From: Catenuloplanes niger
GTDB taxonomy: Bacteria; Actinomycetota; Actinomycetes; Mycobacteriales; Micromonosporaceae
Reading direction: 5' to 3'
DNA length: 64,000 bases
Assembly: GCF_031458255.1 (NCBI RefSeq)
Contig: NZ_JAVDYC010000001.1
Span: forward strand, 9,224,501 to 9,288,500
Made by a program: the position numbers and the translations under genes
The notes under the pieces: model-generated
Databases searched by the model: none
What the model was told of the DNA's origin: nothing
Seen by the model: only the letters and a program-made list of their open reading frames with translations
Shown: piece after piece, positions 13,555 to 22,389 of the stretch
Numbering within the stretch: the first letter of the stretch is position 1
Layout: every line of letters starts with the position of its first letter

Positions 13555-15846
13555 TCAGTCCTCCAGCGTGCGCACCTCGACGTCGTTGAAGTGGGCGCCG
13601 TACGGCGGGTTCTCGTCGCCCGGGGCGCTGATCATGCCGATCGCGGCCGCGACGCCCTCGGTGATGTCGTCCTCCGGCAGGTCGGCCTCGCCGATCAGCA
13701 CGCCGTCGTGGCCGAACCGGACCGTGCCGTCCTCGACCACGACCTGCAGGCGCACCGGCTCGTTGCGCGGTAGCGCGCGGTCCAGCCGCACCTCGCGGAT
13801 CGAGTACCCGCTGCCGTCCTCGCGGTCCACCTCGAACCGGAACGCGGACTCGCAGGCGGTCAGCCGGTAGCTGCGCGGGATCTCCCAGAACAGCCAGATG
13901 CCGAGGCAGGAACCGGGCTTCTCGATCGTGCCGGTGACCGCGATCGTGTGGTCGCCGTCGACCTTCTCCTCCGGGCCGGCGCAGATGTACGACCCCGGCG
14001 TGACCCGCTGCACGCGCAACGCGCCGTCCCGCACGTCGCAGTTCGAGTCCTCCTCGTCCACGATGTACGTGCCGTTCCACTGCCCGGCGCTGGTCAGCGC
14101 GTCCGCGATCAGCGGGTCGCCGGCCGGCAGCGTGAACGCGGGCACGTCCGCGGACGGCTCCGGCGCCGGCGCGTCCGACGTGGGCGTGGCGGTGCGGTCA
14201 CCCTCGGCGTCGCCGAACGCGCCGGCCGAGTGGGCGGCGAGCAGACCGCCGCCGCCGACGCAGGCCAGCAGCAGCACGCCGGCCAGGATGCCGGCGAGGA
14301 CCCGGCCGTCACCGCTCCTGCGCGACGCGCCCGGGTCCGGGGCGGCGTTCCAGCCGGGGCCGGCCGGCATCCCGTGCGTTCCGTGGCCCGGCGGCGTCGG
14401 GTGCGCCGACGGCATTCCGTGATGCGGCGTTCCCGGGGCGGGCGGCCACGGGCCGGCCGGGGGAGCGGCGCCGGCGTGCGGGCCGGCCGCGGCGCCCGGG
14501 GCCGCGCGCAGGCGCAGCGTCTCCGGCTCCACATCGGACGGCCGGCCGGGCCCCGGCTCGAACGCCGGCTGACCCGCCGCGAAAGGTGCACCGGAGCCGG
14601 GCCCGTAGGGCGGTGAGCCGGGCCCGTAGGGCGGCGGTGAGCCGGGCGCGAAGGCCTGACCCGGCGCCGCACCGTACGGCGCGCCGGACGCCGGGCCGTA
14701 GGGAGCCCCGGACGCCGGATCGAACGGCGCGCCGGACGTCGGGCCGTAGGGTGCGCCGGACGCCGGGGCGAACGGCGGTGCCGAGGCGGGACCGTACGGC
14801 GGTGCCGACGCCGGGCCGAACGCCGGGCTGGCCGGTGCGGCCGAGACCGGTGCGTAGGGCGGCGGGGGAGCGGCCGGGCCGAACGCGGACTCCGGCGGCG
14901 TCTCCGTCGGCAGCGTGAAGACCGGCGGCGACACCGGTCCCGGTGTGGCCTGCACCTCGATCGCCGCGGTGCGCAGCGCCGGCATGTCGTCCAGCGCCTC
15001 CACCGGCTGCGGCGTCCGGGCCGGGCCGCCGCGCAGCAGCAGGTCCAGCAGTTCCCGCGCGGTCGGCCGGTCCCGTGGGTCGCGGCGCAGCGACCGCTCG
15101 ACCAGCTGCCGCAGCGGCCCGTCGAGCGTGCCCAGTTCCGGCTCCTGGGTCAGGATCCGCCCGAACGTGGCCAGCGGCGAGTCCGCGTGGAACGGTGCCC
15201 GCCCGGTCCCGGCGAACGTGACCACGCACCCCCAGGCGAACACGTCCGCGGCCGGCCCGGTCGGCCCGCCGGTCTCGTCGAACCGTTCCGGCGCCATGTA
15301 GTTCGCGGTGCCGACGATCTGCCCGGTGCGGGTGTGCTGCGTCGTCGATTCCCAGGCCCGTGCGATCCCGAAATCGATCACCTTGGGCGTGCCCGGCGCG
15401 AGCAGCACGTTGTGCGGCTTCAGATCACGGTGGATCACACCGGCCTCGTGGATCGCGGTCAGCGCGGTCGCCACCCCGATCGCGACCGCGTGCAGGTTCG
15501 ACGTGCTCAGCGGCCCGCGCTGGGCGACCTCGGCCGCGAGCGTCGGCCCGTCCACGAACTCGGTGACGAGGTACGGCCGGGTCGCGTCCGGGTCCGCGTC
15601 GAGCACCTCCGCGGTGCAGAACCCGGGCACCTGCCGGACGCGTGCCACCTCGGACCGGAACCGGTTGCGGAACTCGTCGTCGGTGGCCATCTCCGCGTGC
15701 ACCACCTTGACCGCGACGGGCCGCCCACCGGCGTCGTTCGCCAGGAAGACGACGCCCATGCCGCCGGCCCCGAGCCGGGCGAGCACCCGGTACGGCCCGA
15801 TGCGCTCCGGGTCCCCCGGCCGCAGCGGCGCTCCGCGCTCGATCAC
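13555..15846 (-). CDS. membrane receptor Ser/Thr protein kinase with Pro/Gly repeat linker
   Basis: A protein of about 763 residues. The Hanks-type kinase domain (about 15-275) has the P-loop LGAGGMGVVF, the catalytic lysine in VAVKVV, HRDLKPHNVLL, DFG in KVIDFGIA, and MAPERF. A long low-complexity linker (about 300-500) carries repeats of the type SGAPYGPA and SAPPYGP. One membrane helix follows (LAGILAGVLLLACVGGGGLL, about 535-555), then a 195-residue extracellular sandwich-like domain that may be the sensor. The GTG at 15846 is preferred because GAAGGAG lies six bases upstream; a GTG six codons earlier lacks a good RBS. The architecture matches PknB-like sensor kinases, but the outer domain is not PASTA. 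Confidence 0.9.
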   Translation of the reverse strand: MIERGAPLRPGDPERIGPYRVLARLGAGGMGVVFLANDAGGRPVAVKVVHAEMATDDEFRNRFRSEVARVRQVPGFCTAEVLDADPDATRPYLVTEFVDGPTLAAEVAQRGPLSTSNLHAVAIGVATALTAIHEAGVIHRDLKPHNVLLAPGTPKVIDFGIARAWESTTQHTRTGQIVGTANYMAPERFDETGGPTGPAADVFAWGCVVTFAGTGRAPFHADSPLATFGRILTQEPELGTLDGPLRQLVERSLRRDPRDRPTARELLDLLLRGGPARTPQPVEALDDMPALRTAAIEVQATPGPVSPPVFTLPTETPPESAFGPAAPPPPYAPVSAAPASPAFGPASAPPYGPASAPPFAPASGAPYGPTSGAPFDPASGAPYGPASGAPYGAAPGQAFAPGSPPPYGPGSPPYGPGSGAPFAAGQPAFEPGPGRPSDVEPETLRLRAAPGAAAGPHAGAAPPAGPWPPAPGTPHHGMPSAHPTPPGHGTHGMPAGPGWNAAPDPGASRRSGDGRVLAGILAGVLLLACVGGGGLLAAHSAGAFGDAEGDRTATPTSDAPAPEPSADVPAFTLPAGDPLIADALTSAGQWNGTYIVDEEDSNCDVRDGALRVQRVTPGSYICAGPEEKVDGDHTIAVTGTIEKPGSCLGIWLFWEIPRSYRLTACESAFRFEVDREDGSGYSIREVRLDRALPRNEPVRLQVVVEDGTVRFGHDGVLIGEADLPEDDITEGVAAAIGMISAPGDENPPYGAHFNDVEVRTLED

Positions 15847-15960
15847 ATCCCGCTCCTTCGCCACGCCCGCCCGCCGGCGACAGCCGGAGGGCTTGCGAGC
15901 CTAGCGGGCACCGAATGACGTTCCGTTGGCGACCGTCCTTCTTGCGCGCCACTCCCCGGG

Positions 15961-16386
15961 CTACCGCCCGTGCCCGCCACGGACCGCGATCACCCGCGGG
16001 GTCGGGTCGGCCGCGTCCGGGTCCCACAGCCGGTCGGTGAGCAGGAAGCCGTCCAGGACGAGAGCCGGGTGCGCGCGCTCGGAGAGCGTGAACTCGCCAC
16101 CGCGCCGCGCCGGATCCCACCCGTGCGCGAGCGCGTGGTCGATCAGCGCGCGCACGTGACCGGACGTGGGATAGGAGCCGTCCGTCGCGCAGTATCCCCA
16201 CGGCGACGGGCCGGCGGTGGAGATCAGGTCCGCCCGCAGCACGCAGCCGGTCTTCCCGGCCGGCCCCCACACGCGGACGAGCACGGCCCGGTGACAGTCC
16301 GACGTGCCGCGGACGTGGGTGATCGCGGCGCGCCAGGTGAAGGCGTGGCCGTCGGCGTGCAGGTGCCGGAGGCGGATCCGGGTCAT
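15961..16386 (-). CDS. conserved hypothetical protein, third gene of the pnuC-nadR operon
   Basis: A 141-residue soluble protein of a type found scattered in actinomycetes, function unknown. Distinct features are a Trp/His-rich N-terminus (LRHLHADGHAFTWRAAI), a CHR motif near residue 31, and the central run SPWGYCATDGSYPTSGHVRA. The ATG overlaps the nadR stop by four bases (ATGA), so it is translated as part of the NAD-salvage operon. No catalytic signature was recognised. Co-location suggests a link to nicotinamide riboside or NAD use, but this is inference. Confidence 0.7.
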   Translation of the reverse strand: MTRIRLRHLHADGHAFTWRAAITHVRGTSDCHRAVLVRVWGPAGKTGCVLRADLISTAGPSPWGYCATDGSYPTSGHVRALIDHALAHGWDPARRGGEFTLSERAHPALVLDGFLLTDRLWDPDAADPTPRVIAVRGGHGR

Positions 16387-17447
16387 GAACGGGGCTTCTT
16401 CGGCTCGGCGAGGGACCAGCCCTTGTCGAGGAGGGCGTCGCAGGCCGCGACGGCGAGGGACATGCGGGTGTCGTGCGGGCCGCGGAGCTCGAGGACCGGG
16501 ACGCCGAGGGTGGCCAGGTGCGCGCGGAACAGGCCGGTCATCCAGGCGCGCAGGTGCTCGCCGTCGCGCATGCCGTCGTCCTCGAACGGGACGCCCTCGT
16601 GGTCGGTGAGCAGGTAGAGGTCGGGTGGGCGGGCGGCGGCCAGGACCGCGGGGGAGGTGCTGCCGAGGTAGCGGCGTTCCCAGATCGCGGTGGCGGCCGC
16701 GTCGGTGTCGCCGAACAGGATGGGGGAGCCGAGCGCGGCCGCCTCGTCCTCGGCCCGGTTCTGCTCCGTGACCACCTCGACGAAGTCGTCCCGGTCCCAG
16801 GTCAGGTCCGCGACCGGCAGGTCCGGGCGGGCGCGCATCTTGCGGGCGGTCAGTTCGCGGCCGAACTCCGGCACCCAGCGGGTGTCCGCCCAGACGCCGC
16901 CGCGGGCGCGGTAGTGCGCGGCCAGCGCGGACGCGATCGTGGTGGTGCCGGTCGACTCCGCGCCGACCGCGATCACGCGGCGGGTGAACCAGGCGCGGAC
17001 CGGGCCGGACAGGTGCCGCCAGTGCGCGACCGGGTCGGCGCGGATCGCGGTGCCGGAGACCGGAACCGTGGCGCGCTGCGGGTCGACCGGCACGTGCACC
17101 GCGTGGAAGCGCCGGGCCAGTTCCGGGCCGTACGCCTCGGAGCTGAACACCGCGTCGAAGCGGTCCCGCCCGGCCGCGTCCCGGAAGACCGCCACGTGCG
17201 TGTCCCACGCGTCCGCGCTGCCGTAGTCGATCGGGTGGTCGTCGTGGACGCCCACCACGCGCACGCCCGGGTGCAGCGCGCGCAGCCACTCCACCCGCAG
17301 GTCCAGCGGGATGGACTCCTGCCGGGACGGCGCGGCCACCACGGTCAGCTCCGCGCAGGCGCGCGCGGCGGTCGCGATGAGATGGTGGTGCCCGGCGTGC
17401 GGCGGATAGAACTTGCCGACCACCAGCCCGGTGGCGAAGCGCGTCAT
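16383..17447 (-). CDS. nadR: NadR-like NMN adenylyltransferase / nicotinamide riboside kinase
   Basis: A 354-residue bifunctional enzyme. The N-terminal half is a nucleotidyltransferase (GLVVGKFYPPHAGHHHLI, with the HxGH-type motif HAGHHH, and later VPVSGTAIRADP, the SxTxxR-like motif). The C-terminal half is a P-loop kinase domain starting at VIAVGAESTGTTTIASAL (near 160). Here the Walker A lysine position carries threonine, so the P-loop may be degenerate or of an actinobacterial variant type. It would phosphorylate nicotinamide riboside and adenylate NMN to NAD. The gene overlaps pnuC by four bases, which supports salvage of imported riboside. Confidence 0.85.
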   Translation of the reverse strand: MTRFATGLVVGKFYPPHAGHHHLIATAARACAELTVVAAPSRQESIPLDLRVEWLRALHPGVRVVGVHDDHPIDYGSADAWDTHVAVFRDAAGRDRFDAVFSSEAYGPELARRFHAVHVPVDPQRATVPVSGTAIRADPVAHWRHLSGPVRAWFTRRVIAVGAESTGTTTIASALAAHYRARGGVWADTRWVPEFGRELTARKMRARPDLPVADLTWDRDDFVEVVTEQNRAEDEAAALGSPILFGDTDAAATAIWERRYLGSTSPAVLAAARPPDLYLLTDHEGVPFEDDGMRDGEHLRAWMTGLFRAHLATLGVPVLELRGPHDTRMSLAVAACDALLDKGWSLAEPKKPRS

Positions 17448-18052
17448 GCCGGGACCGACCGCCGCCAGGTGCGCAGGCCGGCCACGCACAGCGCGAGGAA
17501 CACGAGGTAGAGCAGCGCGGTCAGCCACAGGCCCTTGTAGCCGTACAGCGGGATGTAGATCAGGTCCGCGGCGATCCACAGCCACCAGCTCTCCAGCAGC
17601 TTGCGGGTCTGGCCGTAGGTGGCCAGCAGCGACAGCGCGGTGGTGGCCGCGTCCGGCAGCTCCGTGGTCGAGTCGGTGTGCGCGGCCAGCCACCAGGTGA
17701 GCAGCGCGGTGATCGCCACCCCGGCCGCGGCCAGGCCGGCCCACTCCGCCGGTGCGGTCCGGGAGACCCGCAGCGGCCCGTCGTCCCGGCCGCCGCGCGC
17801 CCAGTGCCACCAGCCGTACGCGTTGAGCAGCACGTAGACGACCTGCAGCGCCGCGTCCGCGTAGAGCGCGGCGTTGACGAACACCAGCATGAGCAGCAGC
17901 ACGTTGGCGATGCCGAGCGGCCAGTTCGCGATGTGCTGGCGGACCACCAGCCACACGCAGAGAGCTCCGGTGACGAACCCGAGTGCCTCCGCGCGGCTGG
18001 TGGGCGCGCCGAACGCGGTCACGGCCGTGCCGTTCAGCCAGTCCAGCAACAC
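17444..18052 (-). CDS. pnuC: PnuC-type nicotinamide riboside transporter
   Basis: A membrane protein of about 202 residues with roughly seven helices and hallmark PnuC motifs: NWPLGIANVLLLMLVF, QVVYVLLNAYGWWHW and ESWWLWIAADLIYIPLYG (the WxxW...DxxxxxxY signature). It facilitates uptake of nicotinamide riboside, which is trapped by the downstream NadR kinase. The GTG at 18052 is chosen because GGGAGAGGGG lies six bases upstream; a TTG seven codons earlier is possible. A promoter with a TATGAT -10 box lies just upstream. Confidence 0.88.
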   Translation of the reverse strand: MLLDWLNGTAVTAFGAPTSRAEALGFVTGALCVWLVVRQHIANWPLGIANVLLLMLVFVNAALYADAALQVVYVLLNAYGWWHWARGGRDDGPLRVSRTAPAEWAGLAAAGVAITALLTWWLAAHTDSTTELPDAATTALSLLATYGQTRKLLESWWLWIAADLIYIPLYGYKGLWLTALLYLVFLALCVAGLRTWRRSVPA

Positions 18053-18081
18053 GGCGAGCCCCTCTCCCGGCAAAGATCAAG

Positions 18082-18111
18082 ATCATAACCGAGAGAGGGG
18101 GTACGCGTCAC
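18082..18111 (-). promoter_or_regulatory. putative sigma-70 promoter of the pnuC operon
   Basis: On the minus strand, TATGAT (18087-18082) lies 18 bp after GTGACG (18111-18106), a fair match to -10 and -35 boxes, and would start transcription about 20 bp before the pnuC GTG. The direct repeat GATCTTGATCTT overlaps the start region and could bind a repressor of NAD salvage. Confidence 0.4.
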
Positions 18112-20972
18112 CGTCCGTAGGCCTGGAACTCCGCCACCCGCACCTGGTCACGGAACGCGCTGTTGGTGGCGCAGTCCGTACCCGCGGCGGGGTCGTTGTC
18201 CTGTTCGCCCGCGTAGCGGGGGTTGCCGGTGCACTGGCTGTGCAGCACCTCGAGGCGCAGGTGTGTGGCCTGCGTCGGCGGGATCCGGAACGTGCGCAGG
18301 TTGAGCGACGGCGCGTTCGGCCGGAAGTTCGGCGCCGGGAACGCGTCCCGCGGGCTGATCCAGACCTTGCGGAAGCCGGCGTCCGTGGTGCAGTCCGCGC
18401 CGCGGGTCGCGTCGCACGCCCACACCGCGAACGAGCGCAGCGCCGAGAACCGGTTCTGCGGGTTCGCCGGGTCCGCGTCCGTGGTGATCGCCGGGCGCAG
18501 CAGCGCGCTCACGTTCACCGACGTGATCACCCGGCGCTGGTCGCCCGCCAGGTCCACGGTGAGCGCCTGCCCGGCCACCCCGGTCAGCGACGCCCAGTTC
18601 GTACCCTCGGTGTCGTCGATCAGCTTGTCCAGGTTGACGCCCGGGCCGGTGATCGTCGCGCCGGACGCGGCCGAGGCCAGGTTCGGCTTCAGGTCCACCC
18701 GCAGCGTGTCGGTGCGGCCGGGCCGGAACGACGCGGCGAGCCGCTGGTGCCCGTAGCCCGCGCCGGTCGCGACGAAGTCGAACGTCACACCGGGCACGAT
18801 CTCGAACGTGTCGCCGAGCGGCGTGGCCGGGTCGGTGTCCGCGATCGGCGTGACCCGCGCCTCGTACTGGCCGACGAAGACCTGCACCGGCGCGGACGCC
18901 TTGACGGTCACGGTCGCGTTCCGGGAGTGCGGCGAGGCGAAGCTCGGCACCGGCTGCGCGTCCGACGGGCCGCTGGTCGCGTCGCGGCCCATGCCGGACT
19001 CCGCGAACACGTCCCACATCAGCTTCTGGTTCGCGCCGCCGAACCGGGTCAGGTCCGCTGCGAGCATGTTGTCGCGCATGTCCAGCATGCTGAACTGACT
19101 GCCGGCCTGCAGCAGGAACGAGTCGAACATCAGCTGCATCCAGCGCCGGTTGCCCGGGCAGCGGGACGCCTCGACCTTTCCCTCCGCGCAGCGCTTCTGC
19201 AGGTCGGGGGTGCCGTCGCCGTACCGGTTCAGGAAGGCCTTGCGCAGCCGCAGCTGGGTCGCGCTCCAGATCTCGCCGTCCGCGTGCACCTGCTGGCCGA
19301 CCATGTCGTAGGCGACGTCGGAGAAGTTCAGCGGGCTGCGGCTGGCGTCGTAGTTGCGGATGCCGTTGGTGTCGTTGCCGGTCACGTACGCGCCGGTGAC
19401 GAACGGCGTGTCGCCGGCCGCGCGCAACCCGTTCTCGTACAGGTACTCCATCGCCAGCAGGTCGCTCCACGACTCGCCCATCGAGCCGCCCTGCACCGAG
19501 CCGATGCCGGTGTCCGGGCCGGCGATCATCCGGTTCGTGATCGCGTGCCCGTACTCGTGCCCGATCACGGTCATGTCGTAGTCGCCGTCCACGCACGGCG
19601 GGTACGCCGAGCCCGCGATCGGCTGCCACAGGTACATGTTCGTCACCGGCGGCAGCCCGTCGCGGCCGGTGGACTGGTTCGCGTTGTTCCGCGACCCGGC
19701 CAGCGCGCCGGACTGCGCCCGCCCGGTCTCCGGGTCACCGCCGAGGCCGGCCCCGGACGTGTTGACCAGCTGCATGTTCCACGCGGACTCGGTGAAGCCC
19801 AGGTGGTACGACCAGTCGTGCATCCGGTTGTGCATGGCGAACAGGTTCGCCACCGCCGCGTCCGCGTCGTTGCGCTCCGGCGACGTGTAGACCGCCGGGT
19901 CACACCTCGCCTCGCTCCACTGGTCGGTGAACGGGTACGTGTAGTTGCGGTCCTCGCGCGGCGTGGCCGGGAACGGCGCGACGCCACCACCCCAGTTCAC
20001 CGTGTTCGTCGCGGAGTTGCCCCGGGTGGTGAACGTCGGCGCGCCGGTGGTCGGGTCGACGTCCCACGGCGCGCCGGTGTCCGCGGTCGCCACCGTCCTC
20101 GCACAGCCCGGCTTCCGTTCGAAGCACCACAGCGCGCGCTGGTTGCGCTGGTTCGGCGTGGACGGGAACACCGCCCACGTCGGGTTGTCCGAGTCCGCGT
20201 CGACCAGGTCCTCGCGGACCAGCACGCCGCCGGTGCGCGCGTCCACGTAGGAGGTGACCGCGGTCGGCGTGCCGGCCGTCGACGTCGCGGTCACCGCGAA
20301 CGCGGTCCGCGGCCCGTCCGCCGGCGTCGGCACCGCCACGGTCTGCACGCTCGTCTCCGTGCCGGCCGGCAGGCCGACGTCCGCGAGCGCGGTGGTGATC
20401 GCCTGCGCCGCGGTGATCGTGGCCGGCTCCGGCGCGGACGTGTCCCGGGCCAGCGAACTCGTCACCCGCAGCACCGTGCCGCCCCGGACCAGCAGCGTGG
20501 CCAGGCCGTCGAAGCCGGCCGGCAGGTCACCGTAGCGCTGCCGCAGCGTCACCACGGTCGCGTCGCCGAGCGGCCGTTGCAGCATCACGTCCATCGCGTC
20601 GACCGAGGCGGCGTCCAGCCCGTACCCGTTGCCCTTCAGGTAGGCCCGGGCCGCCGCGACCGGGTCGGCCGGCAGCCCGGTGGCGAGCTCGCCCGGGCCT
20701 TCCGCGCGTGGCGTGCCCAGCGCGTTGAACCGCGTGTCCGGCGCCGCACCGCGCTGCCCCGCGTCCGGCGCCACCACACCACGCCGGTTGTCCAGGTCCA
20801 GGCTGAGGTGCGTGTGCTCGTCGTCGCCGGGCGGCGCCGAGTCGCGCATCGAGGTCCCGGCGCGCGCCGGTGTCGGATCCGGCTCCAGGACCGCGAACAT
20901 GCTGGTACCGAGCATGAGGGCGACCGCGCTCGCGGTCACCCTCCGTGCCCTGTGGTCTGAGCGTCTGCGCAC
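18108..20972 (-). CDS. secreted M36-family (fungalysin-like) metalloprotease
   Basis: A 954-residue precursor. An N-terminal export signal (ASAVALMLGTSMFAVLEP after MRRRSDHRARRV) is followed by an FTP/PepSY-type propeptide (about 60-250). The catalytic domain carries HEYGH in MTVIGHEYGHAITNRM (near 468) and the downstream glutamate ligand in GGSMGESWSDLLAMEY, both typical of M36. A C-terminal extension of about 250 residues is predicted to be beta-sandwich and includes cysteine pairs. It is secreted, autoactivated and probably degrades extracellular protein. The GTG start has GAGGGG eight bases upstream. It is the longest secreted hydrolase of the window. Confidence 0.9.
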   Translation of the reverse strand: MRRRSDHRARRVTASAVALMLGTSMFAVLEPDPTPARAGTSMRDSAPPGDDEHTHLSLDLDNRRGVVAPDAGQRGAAPDTRFNALGTPRAEGPGELATGLPADPVAAARAYLKGNGYGLDAASVDAMDVMLQRPLGDATVVTLRQRYGDLPAGFDGLATLLVRGGTVLRVTSSLARDTSAPEPATITAAQAITTALADVGLPAGTETSVQTVAVPTPADGPRTAFAVTATSTAGTPTAVTSYVDARTGGVLVREDLVDADSDNPTWAVFPSTPNQRNQRALWCFERKPGCARTVATADTGAPWDVDPTTGAPTFTTRGNSATNTVNWGGGVAPFPATPREDRNYTYPFTDQWSEARCDPAVYTSPERNDADAAVANLFAMHNRMHDWSYHLGFTESAWNMQLVNTSGAGLGGDPETGRAQSGALAGSRNNANQSTGRDGLPPVTNMYLWQPIAGSAYPPCVDGDYDMTVIGHEYGHAITNRMIAGPDTGIGSVQGGSMGESWSDLLAMEYLYENGLRAAGDTPFVTGAYVTGNDTNGIRNYDASRSPLNFSDVAYDMVGQQVHADGEIWSATQLRLRKAFLNRYGDGTPDLQKRCAEGKVEASRCPGNRRWMQLMFDSFLLQAGSQFSMLDMRDNMLAADLTRFGGANQKLMWDVFAESGMGRDATSGPSDAQPVPSFASPHSRNATVTVKASAPVQVFVGQYEARVTPIADTDPATPLGDTFEIVPGVTFDFVATGAGYGHQRLAASFRPGRTDTLRVDLKPNLASAASGATITGPGVNLDKLIDDTEGTNWASLTGVAGQALTVDLAGDQRRVITSVNVSALLRPAITTDADPANPQNRFSALRSFAVWACDATRGADCTTDAGFRKVWISPRDAFPAPNFRPNAPSLNLRTFRIPPTQATHLRLEVLHSQCTGNPRYAGEQDNDPAAGTDCATNSAFRDQVRVAEFQAYGR

Positions 20973-21375
20973 GATCGTCCCCTCACCCCCGCGTCGCCGC
21001 GGGCCACCATCCGATTGCGCGATCTAGATGCGTGGATACGCGATCGCCGTCCGCCGCACAAGGCCCGATCGATGACGGTCGCGTTTCACCGCCGCGTCAC
21101 CGCAGTTCACGGCGTTGTCCCGGCCCGCGGTATGGCCAAGCTGTTATGGCCCCGGTTCCTTCGCCGGTACGGGATTGACGTGCGACTTCCGTCCTGGAAG
21201 GCTGGCCTGGCCGCATGCGAGGTGCGGCCTTCGTGACGAGGGAATGACGCCTGTGATCCAGGTCGGCCAGCGGGCCGCCTGACCCGTCCCGCCGGGGCTT
21301 GCCCGGCCGGCGCGTGTGGTGAGTGCGGCCCGGCGTGCTTCGTCGTTCCGTTCCCTCGTCGACAGAGGTCTCATC
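20973..21375. other. 403-bp intergenic region, no gene seen
   Basis: This divergent region separates the M36 protease gene from the GNAT gene. Open frames here are short, lack ribosome-binding sites and have mixed third-position bases. It is slightly less GC-rich than its surroundings and probably holds the promoters of both flanking genes. No clear palindrome or -10/-35 pair was found. Confidence 0.5.
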
Positions 21376-22389
21376 GTGCATCTGGATCTTCGCGTCCAGC
21401 GGTCCGTCGTCGTCAACCTGTCCCGCCGCCCGCTCACAGCGGAGGCCGGACCGTTCGTGCTGGGGCTCGACCCCGGCAGTCGCGACCTCGGCGTCAACTA
21501 CGCCACCCCGCGCCCCGGCGTGGCGATCACCGCCGCCGACGTGCGGGCGCTGATCACCACGTTCCGCTCACACGACCGGGTGCCCCGCCTGGAGTACGTG
21601 ACCGCCGCCGCACCCGGCCTGGAATCGTTGCTGGCCGACGCCGGGTTCACGGTCGAGGCCCGGCACGACTACCTGATCTGCGCGCCCGGCTCGCTCGTTG
21701 CGCCACCCCGCCCGGCCGATCCGCTCCGCGTGCTCACCGGTTCCGCGGTGACCGCCGGTTCCGTGGCGTCGTCCCGCTCCGCCATGGCCTCCGGGTCCAC
21801 GGAAGCGGCCGGATCCGGCATGGCCCCCGGTTCCGTTGCGGCCCTCGGTTCTGTGCCGCCGGCTGACCCTGTGCCGCCGACTGACCCTGTGCCGCCGATC
21901 AACTCCGTGCCGCCGACCGGGTCCGGGCCGCAGACCGGCCGCGTGGCGGCGGGCGGCGTCGGCGCGAGCGGCTTCGACGTGCGGGAGCCGCGCGACGACG
22001 CGGACCGGGCGGCGCTGGTCGCCGCGCAGAACGAGGCGTTCGGCGGTGATCCGGTCGCCACGGCCGCGCACACGGCCCGGCTGGCCCGCGTGCAGGCGCA
22101 GGGCGGTGTGGTCCTGATGGCGGTCGCCGCGGACGGCACCTGCGCCGGCGGCGGACTCGCGGTGGCGCCGCACGACGGCGTGAGCGAGGTGGCCGGCATC
22201 GCGGTCCGCCCGGCCTTCTGGCGCCGGGGCCTGGCCGCCGCGATCACCGCGGGCATCACCGCGCGCCTGCACGCCGCCGGCGCCGACGTCCCCTGGCTGG
22301 AGGCCTCCGGCGCGGACTCCAGCCGCGTCTACGAACGCATCGGCTACCGCCCGGCCGGCCAACGCCTCTACCTGACGCTCACCGGCTGA
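21376..22389 (+). CDS. GNAT acetyltransferase with an N-terminal domain and repetitive linker
   Basis: A 337-residue protein. The N-terminal domain of about 110 residues ends with ARHDYLICAPGS, resembling the end of a degenerate GNAT half. A low-complexity linker follows (about 125-195) rich in GS and PP(T/A)DPV repeats. The C-terminal GNAT domain (about 205-335) has the acetyl-CoA loop in VAGIAVRPAFWRRGLAAAIT (R-x-x-x-R-G-L-A) and the family-typical ending VYERIGYRPAGQRLYLTL. It transfers an acetyl group to an unknown amine. The GTG at 21376 follows AGAGG. The linker DNA contains 18-bp tandem repeats and its length probably varies between strains. Confidence 0.75.
   Translation: MHLDLRVQRSVVVNLSRRPLTAEAGPFVLGLDPGSRDLGVNYATPRPGVAITAADVRALITTFRSHDRVPRLEYVTAAAPGLESLLADAGFTVEARHDYLICAPGSLVAPPRPADPLRVLTGSAVTAGSVASSRSAMASGSTEAAGSGMAPGSVAALGSVPPADPVPPTDPVPPINSVPPTGSGPQTGRVAAGGVGASGFDVREPRDDADRAALVAAQNEAFGGDPVATAAHTARLARVQAQGGVVLMAVAADGTCAGGGLAVAPHDGVSEVAGIAVRPAFWRRGLAAAITAGITARLHAAGADVPWLEASGADSSRVYERIGYRPAGQRLYLTLTG

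Noticed and set aside
14580-14840. Short repeats that could be taken for a CRISPR array
   Set aside because: They are 24-bp coding repeats in the kinase linker without spacers.
18055-18110. NAD- or other riboswitch before pnuC
   Set aside because: The leader would be only about 20 bases, too short for an aptamer.
17874-20960. Open + strand frame of about 1000 codons opposite the M36 protease
   Set aside because: It is Arg-rich shadow coding of a clear protease gene; no RBS, no family match.
21850-21925. 18-bp repeats considered as a CRISPR or direct-repeat array
   Set aside because: They are in frame inside the GNAT linker and have no unique spacers.
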